From the NCBI GenBank assembly GCA_032716605.1, contig CM064552.1:5254597-5318596 (forward strand): a DNA stretch of 64,000 nucleotides. The letters are read 5' to 3'. Shown in pieces: positions 44,986 through 55,530 of the stretch (position 1 is the stretch's first letter; each line of letters begins with the position of its first letter). The notes beneath the pieces are model-generated. The model was given only the letters and a program-made list of their open reading frames with translations, made no database searches and was not told the origin of the DNA. The DNA is from Paralithodes platypus. Lineage: Eukaryota > Arthropoda > Malacostraca > Decapoda > Lithodidae. The position numbers and the translations under genes are program-made.

Positions 44986-45317
44986 TTGACCACATGCGAG
45001 TTGGAAGTTTGATCTGTAGACATCAATATTTAGCAGAATTGCCAGCTAGATTACGATTATAGTGCATTTATAAATTCAACATAATTTCTATCCGTCAGAA
45101 ACCTACATTATTACAAATCTGTTTATATGATTGTGTTCTTTTATTTTAAAATTTCATTTTATTAAGCGTTATTTCCACATAGCGATTTTGATTAATTCTT
45201 TTGCATTTATCTTTTGTCGTCCTAGTTTTGGTTTGTTTATTTTGCAAGTTTTACATTATAATTTATGGGTCCAACTTCCTTATAGTCTCAAATTCACAAC
45301 TGGTCCATTTGTTTCTC
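44986..45317. mobile_element. MITE, 'GACCACTTGC' family, with nested repeat
   Basis: Left end 'attgaccacatgcgagttgg', right end 'tccaacttccttatagtctc'. Interior shared with 53715. A reverse 'AAAACTTGCAAA' repeat is inserted at 45131-45262. Confidence 0.75.
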
Positions 45318-45424
45318 AGATGATTAGGTTCTTTATTGATGAGTATACCGGTAGCTATGGTTCATTATATTCCTTGGTGATTATAGTGCCAGCTAATCGT
45401 AATTGTTATATATCACCCTTACAG

Positions 45425-45542
45425 ATGTCGAACATAACGAGCCCGCAGCGTTTTTCTGGCACGTTCGACCACTTCTACGATGGGCACTATGAACCAGATA
45501 TCAGCACCCAGATGAAGGTCCCCAAGAGGATACGCGTCACAG
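45425..45542 (+). CDS. Mff: Mff coding exon 1
   Basis: The 118-nt exon starts with ATG directly after acceptor cacccttacag and ends GTCACAG|gtgaaa. It encodes MSNITSPQRFSGTFDHFYDG, then HYEPDISTQMKVPKRIRVTG. The D-I-S-x-x-M-K/R-V-P-x-R/K motif is the first short repeat of MFF/Tango11, which recruits the fission GTPase Drp1. The start is taken at this Met because the exon begins there. The 5' UTR would be on an unplaced upstream exon, and a longer N-terminus cannot be excluded. Confidence 0.92.
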
Positions 45543-45578
45543 GTGAAAGTGAGAGATTTAAAACAAAAACATTGGGAT

Positions 45579-45856
45579 GGATGTAGTATCCAGGCGTACG
45601 GTCGTCATGTTTATATAGGTCGTGCGCTCGCGGTTCTGTTCCCGTCTATCTTGACTGCTTTTTTTTCTGTTATTTGCCCCCTACTGGCAATATAATTTTA
45701 TATGATGATGGCAATAAGTCATGGGGCGGTGATGGTAGGGCAAAGCTCCCCCTCAACTTATTATAGTATCCCATGGCAGTCAAAATAGAAGGGAACGTGA
45801 TTGTGAGTGTGCGAGTAGTGTAATCAAGGCGGGCGATACGCCCGAATACTACATCC
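45579..45856. mobile_element. MITE with 'GGATGTAGTAT' inverted ends
   Basis: Left GGATGTAGTATCCAGGCGTA and right, in reverse complement, GGATGTAGTATTCGGGCGTA. 278 bp, 36 bp after Mff exon 1. Related sequence at 24790-25710. Confidence 0.85.
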
Positions 45857-46136
45857 TTACCAAAATCCTACATAGATACACTGGCCACACAGATCTTATG
45901 ATCCCTGTGAGGTGGCCAGTACTTAATCCTAGTAGAGATATCAACCCTAAGATTACGGAAAAGTGGAAGGAAACTTAGAGTAAAGCAAAAATTAAAGCTC
46001 TTTCCCCACCCTCTGTCCTCTCGTGATCGTGAGAAGGAACGATGATAGTATTTCCTGCACACTTGACTCCTACTATGATTGGCTCTGAACCATATATGAA
46101 CACTCAGATGAAGGTCCCCAGGAGGAAGGGGAATTA

Positions 46137-46368
46137 CTACAGTCCATTCACTATAGATAGGCCAAAATTCTAGACAACTAACCTAGATAACTTGTAAATG
46201 ACTAGAGTAATCTATCTAATATTTCTACTATTTGGGAAGAAGCACCCAGTGATTACAGTAGACCTGTGAAAATTTACAGCCCATTTGCTCTAGCCAATTT
46301 GAGTTACAGAGGTTAGGGGTCACAATTTCTGGCCTACCTATAATGAATGGACAGTAGCCTACAGTAAC
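46137..46368. mobile_element. MITE, 'CTATAGTC(C/T)ATTCATT' family
   Basis: Left 'cagtccattcactatagata' and right 'ctataatgaatggacagtag'. Core 'tttgggaagaagcacc' and 'cccatttgctctagcc'. Confidence 0.78.
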
Positions 46369-46671
46369 ATAATTAACATACAGCACCAGCAAGATAACAA
46401 GAGAAAAAGTAAGATAAGTTTAGGAAGAGAAAACACTGAGGGAAAAGTGAGATGATGCAACTTTTAACGCTGTGTATTCCTTTGATTGACAGGGCTAGGG
46501 CGTGCCCTGGCTACTGGACATATTGCCACTAATCGCTAGACCTAAGTGTCCAAACTCTTGACGTCAACCAATGGCATGGGGTGGGACCGAACTGCCGACC
46601 CTTAGATCAGCAGTCAGACGCGCTACTGACCATGTCACGGCCCGCGGTAATCAATTTTGTTTTTCTTGCAG

Positions 46672-46767
46672 GTGACAATGAAGACGACCCCACAGTGAAC
46701 TGGGCGCGGATAAATGGAGTTAACGACAAGTTCGAGATGAAAGTGCCTGACCGCATCGTGGTGGCAG
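46672..46767 (+). CDS. Mff: Mff coding exon 2
   Basis: The 96-nt exon runs from acceptor ttttcttgcag to donor GGCAG|gtgagg. The first 2 nt complete Gly. It encodes DNEDDPTVNWARINGVNDKF, then EMKVPDRIVVAG. The MKVPDRIVVAG segment is the second conserved MFF repeat (M-x-V-P-E/D-R-I-V-V-A-G), the strongest single signature of the family. The exon ends in phase 1. Confidence 0.95.
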
Positions 46768-46995
46768 GTGAGGTTTGGCATTCTACACTGGTGAATTATT
46801 ATTATTATTATCTATGTCAAATGAAGTTTGTTGAGTTCATGTGATTGTTAGTCTGTCCATTTGTAAGCAGGATCTCTCATAAACTAATGGATGGATGTTA
46901 ATGGAACTTCGCCAAGTCCTTCATTTGGTATCAGAATAGAAACCATTATCTTTTGGCTCATTATTATGGCCGATTATCTTGGTGTAGGTGGTACG

Positions 46996-47108
46996 GTACT
47001 GTGGAGTGGGGCAATGGGGTATGTCTGTGGAGTGGGGCAATGGGGTATGTCTGTGGAGTGGGGCAATGGGGTATGTCTGTGGAGTGGGGCAATGGGGTAT
47101 GTCTGTGA
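46996..47108. repeat. 26-bp tandem repeat, about 4 copies
   Basis: 'gtggagtggggcaatggggt' plus 'atgtct', repeated from 46999. Intron 2 of Mff. Confidence 0.95.
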
Positions 47109-47264
47109 GCCTGGAGGCAGTTTCTGCCATGCCATCCCTTTTTGGGGTGCTTCCCCTGGAAGCAAGGTGTCAGATTTATGTATTTATGTATCTTTTGGCC
47201 CACATACGTTGATTAAGAAATGAATGTTTTATTTTTTGTCTCTTAAATGGGCTTTACTGCCTCT

Positions 47265-47458
47265 CTGCTTGGGAAACAGATTAACTTGCTCATGTAGTAA
47301 TGTACACCCTATGTGGTGGATTGTGTTATTTGATTTAATAATTTTCATTTTAGTAAGCGTTGTTTCCACATAGCGATTTTGATAATTTAATTTGACTTTA
47401 TATTGTCCTTGTCCCAATTTTGGCTTGTTTAGTTTGCAAGTTTTACATTTTAATTCTT
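47265..47458 (-). repeat. 'AAAACTTGCAAA' interspersed repeat, long copy
   Basis: 'gggaaacagattaacttgct' through 'gtttgcaagttttacatttt', the reverse complement of most of 9681-9900. Confidence 0.8.
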
Positions 47459-47699
47459 GTCTGTCTTCCTTTCTTGTTACGGATGATTAGAAAGTCAAAT
47501 GAACACCATCTACGAGGACAACCCATAACTGGTATGACATGGACTCATGGAGCCTAAGCCCCCCAGTAGAGGCCCATCCACACTATAGTCTATTCATTAT
47601 TGTTAAGTGGGGATGGTTAACTTTTTGGGCGATTTTTGCATGTATTAATTATTTTTCTAGTTTCCTCCCTAGACCTCCATAACATTTAAAAAAACATCC

Positions 47700-47975
47700 A
47701 TTAGATCCCCCTTCTAGATTAATTTGTACATTTTTCGGTAGAAAGATGTCCCGGCCAAAGGCCGGTTCTTCCAACATTACAGGCTCACTATCGTTTGCCA
47801 GGGAAAAAATCGACACCTAAATAGCACGAAAGGTCTAAATATTGACGACAAAATGGGGCAAAAGGTCTTAAAATCGACTAACTAATGGGGCAAACATCTT
47901 AACATCTGAAAACTAATAGGGCTAAACATGAGGGAGAAAGTGGTCCAGAAAACCGGCCCATGTCCCCTTAAGCCA
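47700..47975 (+). repeat. 'GGCCGGTTTTCTGG' family repeat
   Basis: Starts 'ttagatcccccttctagatt' and ends 'agaaaaccggcccatgtccc'. ~40 bp upstream of Mff exon 3. See 23494 and 63890. Confidence 0.65.
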
Positions 47976-48021
47976 AAAATATTGACCACTAAACCTTTTC
48001 TGTATCCTTTTTATTTCCCAG

Positions 48022-48119
48022 GCGGTGAGCAGCACATAGGGACGCGTGGAGTGCCCAGGGAGGTGGAACTGGAGAAGTCTATTATGCCACAACCAGACCC
48101 TGCTATATACAGGGTTCAG
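48022..48119 (+). CDS. Mff: Mff coding exon 3
   Basis: The 98-nt exon runs from acceptor tttatttcccag to donor GTTCAG|gtcagt. It encodes GEQHIGTRGVPREVELEKSI, then MPQPDPAIYRVQ, and ends in phase 0. It bridges the second VP motif and the TPPR segment. Low conservation is expected here, and support comes from phase agreement on both sides. Confidence 0.88.
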
Positions 48120-48245
48120 GTCAGTTATCATCCCTACTTTTGTCAACATCGATAACATCAACGCCGTATTGATGCTGAACAAGTAAAAATCATGTAGGTA
48201 TAAGAATACTTATTCTATCTCCCTAATAAAATGTATTATTGTCTA

Positions 48246-48441
48246 TACAGGTCTTCCTGGATTTACGATTTGGGTTACGTTCCTGAAAACCAGATTTTTA
48301 ATAGAAAAATTGTATAGCGAACCCTAAAATTATTGGGGTAAATGGGGATGCGTTCTCGAACCAGCCAAACCCCAATCCCAAACACCTGAAAACCTATAAT
48401 AAATCATTAATTGGAGCATCGGATAGTGAGGGAGACCTGTA
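48246..48441 (+). mobile_element. Tigger/pogo-like MITE, ~190 bp
   Basis: TA duplicates; CAGGTCTTCCTGGATTTACG, and CAGGTCTCCCTCACTATCCG in reverse complement. Clean insertion in Mff intron 3. Confidence 0.9.
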
Positions 48442-48444
48442 TTA

Positions 48445-48703
48445 TATTTCTCCCAAACTTGACTACTTCCTTTAACGTGACGATAGTGCGTTGTTATATG
48501 TGCGATTAGTTTGCTTGGGAAACAGATTAACTTGCTCATGTAGTAATGTACACCCTATGTGGTGGATTGTGTTCTTTTATTTAATAATTTTCATTTTAGT
48601 AAGCGTTGTTTCCACATAGCGATTTTGATAAATTAATTTGACTTTATATTGTCCTTGTCCCAATTTTGGTTTGTTTAGTTTGCAAGTTTTAAATTTTAAT
48701 TAA
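48445..48703 (-). repeat. 'AAAACTTGCAAA' interspersed repeat, full long copy
   Basis: Reverse complement of 9681-9937 over ~255 bp with very few differences. Sits directly beside the MITE at 48246. Confidence 0.8.
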
Positions 48704-48767
48704 AATATATTCTTTCTTATTAGATCACTGATACATAAAAAATGCATGATCAACTTTCTCTCCCTAG

Positions 48768-48949
48768 ACACCGCCCCGTAACATCACACTGGACACCTAC
48801 TCATACCCGGGGACAGAGGAGGCCACGTCACCCTCCGAAGACCGTGAGAGCTCTACCCCTGGATCAGCCCCCACCTCCACGACCACAGTACCCTCCCGAC
48901 ACACCTCACACCATCTACCACACCACCCTGGTACCCTTATACATCCCAC
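48768..48949 (+). CDS. Mff: Mff coding exon 4
   Basis: The 182-nt exon runs from acceptor tctctccctag to donor CCCAC|gtgagt. It encodes TPPRNITLDTYSYPGTEEA, then a Ser/Thr/Pro stretch and RHTSHHLPHHPGTLIHP, ending in phase 2. The TPPR-x-(I/L)TL start matches the conserved TPPRVLTL of vertebrate MFF. The following low-complexity part corresponds to the phosphorylatable linker region. Confidence 0.92.
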
Positions 48950-49043
48950 GTGAGTATAGTGTTACAGGTAGTGAGGATAGTGCTATTGGGTAGAAATGTA
49001 ACCCCCCAGAGTGTTAGGGGGGTGACTACCCATGTGGTAGAGG

Positions 49044-50026
49044 TACAGTAAAAGTCCGTTAATCCGACGACCGATGATTCGAATCTCCCAATAGTCCGAA
49101 TTTTTCAATTTGAGGCCAAATCCGAATTTACCCGATGGTCCGAATTTCAAGAAGTCCCAAAGTCCCCTTTTTGAGGCATTAGGCCACTCAAATGACACAT
49201 AATGGAGCACACACATATCATATGTTCATGAATTCACTTTAAAAGTTTACCATCGTCATTGTAGCCTATTACCTACTTCAAAACATTCAGATTAATGGTC
49301 AAAGGAAGCTACTGATATAAACGTAAACACCTTCTTCTTCTTCTTCTTCCACATCGTCTGCTAGAGAGTTTGTTTTGCTCTTGAACGCATCCTTGGGACG
49401 CTCCGATGCGCTACTGACTTGCAACCGCATTTTCTGCAAGCGCATTCAGTCTTGAGCTTGAAAACGCACCTTTGGACGTATTAGTCTTGAGCTTGAAAAT
49501 GCACCTTTGGACGTTCCGATACGCTACTATTTATAGTTCAGTGATCGGAGCGTCCCAAGGGTGCTTTCAAGACAACAAGACAAGGGTGCTTTCAATACAA
49601 TATAATATAACAGAGCACATCACAAAAGGAAAATCACAAATGAAAATTACAAGAACCTCTCAGGGAAGTGCCGTTGTTAAGGCATTACTTCCCGAACCAC
49701 ATCTGATCTGATCTGATCTTCAAGAGCAAGACAAACTCGCTAGTAGACGGAAGAAGAAGAAGACGTTTATAGCAGCAGATTCCTTTGACTATTAATCTGA
49801 ATGTTTTGAAGTAGGTAATAGGCTACAATGACAATGGTAAACTTTTGAAGTGATTTCATGAACATATGATATGTGTGTGTGCACCATTGTGTCATTTGGG
49901 TGGCCTAATGCCTCAATGTTTTCGTCATACACAGGTTCATAGGGGTAAAGTCCGATAATCCGAAAAATCCACTAATCCGAACGAGGGCCGGTCCGCTGCC
50001 CTTCGGATTAACGGAAGTTTACTGTA
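49044..50026. mobile_element. pogo-like foldback DNA element, 979 bp
   Basis: TA duplicates. Ends CAGTAAAAGTCCGTTAATCC and, in reverse complement, CAGTAAACTTCCGTTAATCC. The inverted arms extend ~300 bp on each side ('aacattcagattaatggtca' vs 'actattaatctgaatgtttt'), leaving a ~350-bp centre with further inverted 'gggacgctccgat' words. No transposase ORF. Confidence 0.9.
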
Positions 50027-50716
50027 ATATGAGAATTTTCCCCATGTGTCTACTGCGTGTCGTAAGAGGCAACTAAAAGGGGGATGAAATAAATCTGGGC
50101 CATCGTTCATCCTATTTGGTCCGGTGACCGGACGACTCAACCAGTAGACCATTTCAACTAGTAGCTCTCAACTAGTACCAAATCAACCAATACGGTTAGG
50201 TTAGGTTAGTACTATATTTTGGCACTGGTTTGGTTGGTCTTGATTGATTTGGCACTGGTTGAGATGTCCGGGAACCATTTGGTCCATTTCAGCCTCATGG
50301 TAGCTATGGGACACTAGAGTGCCAAATCTAGTCTCTGGAATGGCTGCTTTTGCCCTGAAGGGCTGCCTTAGGGCATTTGGGGTTCTATTCTTGCATGGAA
50401 CTGAAGACTTATAAAGTAACTTCAACCCCCTATCCATAATCATCATCAAATGTATATTATAATGTTTATAGCCATATTTAATCATAGACATTATTTATAT
50501 TCATAAATGTTTGTTTCTTTTTGAGATTTGCATGATCAATTAGAATGAAAAACAATAGCTTTTCATGTTCTGTGAAGTCATATGTATAATTATTCCATTT
50601 TTCATATCTTTTGCTTTTCCTAGTATAGTACCGTGGCCAATGATTAACATTTAACCCTTTGAAGCTTTTACTGAAACTGGAAATGAGTGTAGCAATGTTT
50701 ATATAGCATGTTGTAC

Positions 50717-50833
50717 CGGTTAGCCCCTTGAAGAATATGACGCATTTTGACAGGTTATTCTGGCTATCATTAGAGGATTTTATACAGCTTTGGAAGGATC
50801 TAAGGAAATTTAAAAGGGCAAAGACTAACTCAA
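50717..50833. mobile_element. Partial MITE of the 1722/5074/56525 family
   Basis: 'ttagccccttgaagaatatg' and 'attagaggattttatacag' match the left half of 56525-56640. It is cut by the MITE at 50834. Confidence 0.7.
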
Positions 50834-51262
50834 TTAACCCATACGCTGCGGGGACCGTACAGGCACGTCCTGGAAATTTCCTGCAATATAAAGCCCATTC
50901 AAGCCTGTGGAGACGAGTGCGAGTGATCAGGAACGCGGCAGGCCCTCATTTGCTCTCCGGCACGTCTGCCGCGGAACTGACGGTATGTGGAGGGGTCTCG
51001 CGAGATATATTCAGTGTTTCCAAAGGCAAATATAGCGCGACATTGCTAATTATTAGCGAATATTGTCGATGTCTGTAGTAATGCTGCTGGTGAACCCTGC
51101 GAGCCACAGAGAGCTCGTTCTGGTGTCATTTGAAAGCTCTTTTCATGTAGTTGTTTTGCTGCAAACATTTAATTTAATTCAGGCACTTGCTTAAGCAATC
51201 AAGAGTAGCTGAATGAGCCCTATTAATATAGCACAGGAATATGCCCGCACTGCTTGAGTTAA
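50834..51262. mobile_element. TTAA-flanked MITE (piggyBac-type)
   Basis: TTAA duplicates; CCCATACGCTGCGGGGACC and, in reverse complement, CTCAAGCAGTGCGGGCATA. Interior related to 8026-8456. It lies inside another MITE copy. Confidence 0.88.
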
Positions 51263-52050
51263 CCCTAACAACAAAGAAACTACGACCACAGTATATAAAC
51301 AATACATAAGATCAGTGATGGAATACGCAAGCCCAGCCTGGGCTTCTAACCTAGTTGAAACACATCATAAGACCTTACAGACTATTCAAAACAAAGCCCT
51401 GAAGATCATTACAGGCTGCACAGCTACTGCACCCACAGATCACCTACATCAAGAAACCAAAATCCTCAAAGTCAAAGACCATCTGGACATGAGAGGCACT
51501 CAATTCCTGGCAGCAGCCTCCACGAACCAAGACCACCCACTAAACTACATGGCAACACACCCACAGACACCAAGAAATATCAAAACAACACCCAGCACAC
51601 GGTATCACACACAATTATTGTCCTCTCTCCCTCCCTGCCCACCCCGAACCAACTTCCAGAAGCACATCCATACTCATATCTCTCACCGATCCATCCACTC
51701 ACTCACAGACAACACGCAGCTGCATGCACGACCTCCCGAAATCCATCCTTCCGAATCCTCCCTTCCTCGCGAGGACAGAGTCCACCTGGCCAGGCTGAGA
51801 TGCGGACACCATCCAGCTCTCCTGAGCTATCAGAAGAGACGGGATGACTCCGTTGTCGACGCCTGCCCGGGATGTAACACAGCACCCCATACCATTAAAC
51901 ACATCATAGAAGACTGCATTTCACACAACCACTTACGCCAACAACACAATCTACACTCAATGAGAGCTCTGTGGGATAGCCCGATCGTGGCCATGGCCTT
52001 TCTCAGGGACTCGGGGCTGTTCGGCCAGGCAGCTTAGGGAACAACAACAA
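51263..52050 (+). mobile_element. LINE 3' portion with (AAC)n tail (I/jockey-like)
   Basis: A 240-codon ORF (51315-52037) encodes MMEYASPAWASNLVETHHKT, LQTIQNKALKIITGC, REDRVHLARLRCGHHPALLS, CPGCNTAPHTIKHIIEDC (zinc knuckle) and DSGLFGQAA. The 3' end GGCTGTTCGGCCAGGC...gggaacaacaac is shared with SINE A. 5'-truncated but open, hence young. Confidence 0.9.
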
Positions 52051-52423
52051 CCCTATGACTTCCATATTCCTTTCCTAATCTCAATAAAATTGTCTAATAA
52101 TATTTAGCCAGAAAATAAAATAAATATGCGTTATCATATTTTGAAAGGGTTGAATAGACTAACTTCGGACATATCTGGATTAAATGCAATGAACAACAGT
52201 ACTGTACTGTACTGTACTATGGGAAATAGCTCGATATTGATATGGGTTGCCAACGTTGGAGGTCACTATCCCCAGGTATCCAGCTCCAGGCTGCCCCGGG
52301 TGGTTGTCACCCAGAGGCCATCCCAAGATCTTTGTAGGGGTAGGACCTAGGGGCCTTGGGGCATCCCACCAGAACCAACCGAAGGGACGCAATCCGGGTG
52401 AGCACATGGCACTACGGCTGGCC

Positions 52424-52862
52424 CGGTATTATATGCCTAGTGATAGGGCAGCCTCCTGGTGCACTACCTCCGGGTTCGAGCCCCTGTACTACTAGGCGGA
52501 ATTGCCAGTCTGTTAAGAAACTTATGCCCTTTACCCTCTAGGTCCTCTTGGCTAGGATGCACCCCCAGTGGGCCAGAGCTAGACCTGAAGTAGGTCCCTC
52601 CATGTCAGCGAGCCGCCATTCGGCGAGTTTGAAGCATATTTTACGTGGAGTGCCTGCTCTAGCTAGCCCCCAACCACAGTTGTTGGCTGTAGACCTAGCC
52701 TTTGTCCAGAGGGGCTTAACCTGCAATGCAGCAGGTGGGGGGGTTTGCTCCCCTAGACTGGCTGCCGACCACGGAAGACTAGTCCTGTCTACCCGGATTG
52801 TTTACGGTTATCTTTACTAGATGAGTTGCCAACCAAAGCTAACGAGTTCCATCCACTCGATT
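52424..52862 (+). mobile_element. tRNA-like SINE followed by a SINE B fragment
   Basis: 52436-52490 has 'gatagggcagcctcctgg' and GGGTTCGAGCCCC (B-box). 52735-52860 has 'ctcccctagactggctgccg' and 'taacgagttccatccac', as at the end of SINE B. Boundaries are uncertain. Confidence 0.6.
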
Positions 52863-53057
52863 ATTATGGGGAAAACACGTTTGCAAGATTTGTCCATAAT
52901 ATTGAGCCATTTTCCCATATATGTAGCTCAATATATTTTAACCAGAAATGTCCAGATGTATACCCCCCTAGTTTGGTATAATTTTGTTTTTTATTATAGA
53001 GATATTTAGCTAATATTTTCCTCTTGACTACTCTGACCTCTCCTCTTATCTTTACAG

Positions 53058-53075
53058 TGAAGATGTAGACCAAGG
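53058..53075 (+). CDS. Mff: Mff coding exon 5, 18-nt microexon
   Basis: TGAAGATGTAGACCAAGG between acceptor tcttatctttacag and donor gtatgt. It completes Thr from exon 4 and leaves GG for exon 6, reading T-EDVDQ-G. Exons 4 (phase 2) and 6 (needs 2 nt upstream) also fit each other if it is skipped, since 18 is a multiple of three. It may therefore be an alternative exon. Chosen because both splice sites are strong and the residues are acidic like the region before the MFF coiled coil. Confidence 0.72.
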
Positions 53076-53402
53076 GTATGTTATGCCTCTTTCTTCAGTC
53101 TTACCAACTTGTTTTATTTTTATAATTAGAGCTCTCTCTCTCTCTCTTTCGGTCGAATTGGAGGGAAATTATAATTCAAACTTGCAAATCAAACAAATCA
53201 AAACAGGGACGTCACAATATAAAGACAAAATAAACTGGTCTATAAATTTGTAGGTATGTATTCCTATCCAGTCAATATGGTATGCTAGCTGTTGAAATTG
53301 CATTGCAAAATACTGTTACATAATTACAGTCCTGTACTCTCATTACAATTAACACCACTAGAGTGTCATATTGACTGGCTAGGAATATGGCAAATCTATG
53401 GT

Positions 53403-53700
53403 ATTACCACAGGTCGAAGTGCGGTTGGTAGAGCACTCGCCTGTAAACCGAAAGGTCAAGGGTTCGATGCTCGGGCCAGCCAGTGTGCGTTATTGGCAGA
53501 CAACAGTGTTGTGGTGGACGGCACGGGCTAGAAATCTGGCAACTGTCCACTGAAATCCCTGAAACATCAGGGTACCCACCCTAGCCCTGCTCTTGAGTAG
53601 GGAGTGCATGGTAGTAAATATACCGGTACTTATCAATGATGGGGTTTGCCTACGATTACAGGCCTTTATCCGAAAGAGACAGGTGAACATTCAACCCGAA
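53403..53700 (+). mobile_element. tRNA-derived SINE
   Basis: GCGGTTGGTAGAGCACTCGC (A-box region), an anticodon-loop-like cctgtaaacc, and AAGGGTTCGATGCTC (B-box), followed by a ~200-bp body ending near 'gaaagagacaggtgaac'. The acceptor arms do not pair, so it is not a tRNA gene. Confidence 0.85.
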
Positions 53701-53714
53701 TACCCTTGTTCAGA

Positions 53715-53952
53715 AAATTGACCACTTGCGAGTTTCACGCTATATGGAAGTTGGAGTTGTAAGCATCGATATATAGCAGAATTGTTAGTTATAATATGAT
53801 TGTAGTAGATTAACCAGTATAAATACATAAAACCCAATTCAACATGCTTATTATCCATCAGAAACCTACATTATTGTTGCATTTCCGCTTTACATCGATG
53901 TTTATGGATCAACTTCCTTATGGCCTGAAATTTGCAAGTGGTCAATTACCCC
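53715..53952. mobile_element. MITE, 'GACCACTTGC' family, full copy
   Basis: ATTGACCACTTGCGAGTTTC at the left, and TGAAATTTGCAAGTGGTCAA at the right, with 'ggaagttgga'/'tcaacttccttat' inside. Interior words 'tagcagaattgttag' and 'ccatcagaaacctac' recur in all copies. Confidence 0.88.
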
Positions 53953-54010
53953 TGGGGACCGAAAGAGAGAAATTTTCACTTTATGTTGTTATTGGCTATT
54001 CCTTGCATTG

Positions 54011-54422
54011 TTATGTTGTTGTTCCCCATACTGCCTGGCCGAACAGCCCCAAGGCCCCGAGCAAGGTCAAGGCCATAACCGAGCGCCCCCCACAGAACCC
54101 TCCCTGCCGACCACAATAAAGCCTGGGTGACCGAAGCCACTCCATGGCGGGGAGCTGAGGAGGGTGAGGAAACACCCGGAAAGCCAAAGCCCCACCCAGG
54201 GCCCTGTGCCCCTCAGCAATTATGAAGAGAAAGTTGAGGGGCAAAGGAAAAATGTGACACTTTGGCTTCCAATCTTGGTAGATTGGGAGGTCAATCCACG
54301 GAAGAGACGCCGTCACTTGAGATCTAGAAAATATACAAGTAAAAGGCACAGTCAGAGTAAGCTATGGGTATGGCAGAGATCGCTCAGTTCTCACTCTGAT
54401 AGACCAGCCCATCACCACATGA
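54011..54422 (-). mobile_element. SINE A, long form
   Basis: (GTT)n and 'ccatactgcctggccgaac' through 'gaagagacgccgtcac', then the 5' extension 'gcagagatcgctcagttct'. Inserted in a tandem repeat whose units continue at 54430. Confidence 0.88.
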
Positions 54423-54429
54423 TGTTGCA

Positions 54430-54640
54430 TTTTTATGTTATTGATTATTCCTAGCATTGTTATTGGCTATTTCCTTGCATTGATATTTTGTTATTGGCTA
54501 TTCTTTTCATTGATATTCTGTTATTGATTATTCCTTGCATTGTTATTTTGTTATTGGCTATTCCTTGCATTATTTTCTTCTTATTGGCTATTCTTTGCAA
54601 TGTTATTTTGTTATTGGCGGCTATTTCTCGCATTGTTCAC
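54430..54640. repeat. 'ttattggctattccttgcatt' tandem repeat
   Basis: Six to seven degenerate units of about 30-42 bp. One unit also lies at 53980-54010, left of the SINE insertion, so the SINE split the array. Confidence 0.9.
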
Positions 54641-54897
54641 TAATATATCTTTTGTGATGATTTTACTGCCTTCCATTTCTATTGTGGAGTATTGTTGGCT
54701 TGGAAAATGTATGTTGATTCTGCTAGCTTGTATAATTTACAGTCGTCAGAATATGTTTTTTTTATTATGCAAATGAAACTGATGTAATCAAATTTTGAAT
54801 AAATGTTCCTTTGTATATTTTCACAAACTGTTTGGTGAATTATTTTTTAACTATAATTTCTAAACTGTTTCCAGCAATAAGTAATATTTGCATAATA

Positions 54898-54937
54898 CGG
54901 GGCTGTTCGGCCAGGCAGCCTAGGAAACGACAACAAC
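54898..54937 (+). mobile_element. Tail-only retrotransposed fragment, ~40 bp
   Basis: 'ggggctgttcggccaggcag' then 'aggaaacgacaacaac', the 3' end of SINE A/LINE with no body. Flanked by 'gcataata' and 'acataatg', a possible short target duplication. Confidence 0.7.
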
Positions 54938-55077
54938 TTACATAATGAAAATACTTATTCTGACGATGGTACACTACTTGTCTGTGTGTGTTATATTGCT
55001 TATATATGTGAGAAAAATAATTACCGTAGCACATTGCTTTTATGGTTTTACAATTTTGATTATACAGTACTGGTATG

Positions 55078-55202
55078 TTAAAATGTAAAACTTGCAAAAC
55101 AACCAAACCAAAACACTAACCACACAATATAAAGACAAAAGAACTTATCATAATCACTATGTGGAAATAACCCATTGAAGATTCAGCAAACAATACTATA
55201 AA
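55078..55202 (+). repeat. 'AAAACTTGCAAA' interspersed repeat
   Basis: 'ttaaaatgtaaaacttgcaa' through 'cactatgtggaaataac'. Confidence 0.75.
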
Positions 55203-55419
55203 AACAAAAAAATCCAAATAGACTACTGGCACTCTGCACAATAATAGTTGTTGACACATTTAATTCACTGGTATGCATGTTTCTCATAAGGCCGGTGTCA
55301 CACAAGCGCTTTTTCCTGCAATTTTCGATGAGCCAATTTTTCTCGTAAGATTTTGAGGCTCTTTCACATTGGAATCGGATAACTGGACTGAAGGTAGATT
55401 ATGCTAGGTGGCTAATTTT

Positions 55420-55530
55420 CTGTCTTGGTAGCGTAATGCTTATTGCGCCAAATTTCGGTGTGAGTATCCTAGGTTCGAGTCTTTGGAGTACCACATATGT
55501 TCATTAGTTTCATTGATTTCATTGATTAGG
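55420..55530 (+). mobile_element. tRNA-derived SINE, diverged
   Basis: 'gtcttggtagcgtaatgct' and 'taggttcgagtctttgg' (B-box), then 'tgttcattagtttcatt'. Relative of 4486 and 18538. Confidence 0.7.

Noticed and set aside
45131..45586. 151-codon ORF including Mff exon 1
   Set aside because: The part before 45425 is a MITE/repeat. The strong acceptor right before ATG marks the true exon start.
46581..46844. 87-codon ORF covering Mff exon 2 as an intronless gene
   Set aside because: Only the central 96 nt are MFF-like. The flanks read through splice sites with consensus acceptor and donor.
53403..53470. Possible tRNA-Thr gene
   Set aside because: A- and B-box words are present but the acceptor arms do not pair and a SINE body follows, so it is a tRNA-derived SINE.
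54540..54776. Hydrophobic 78-codon ORF (possible membrane protein)
   Set aside because: It is a reading of the 'ttattggctatt' tandem repeat.
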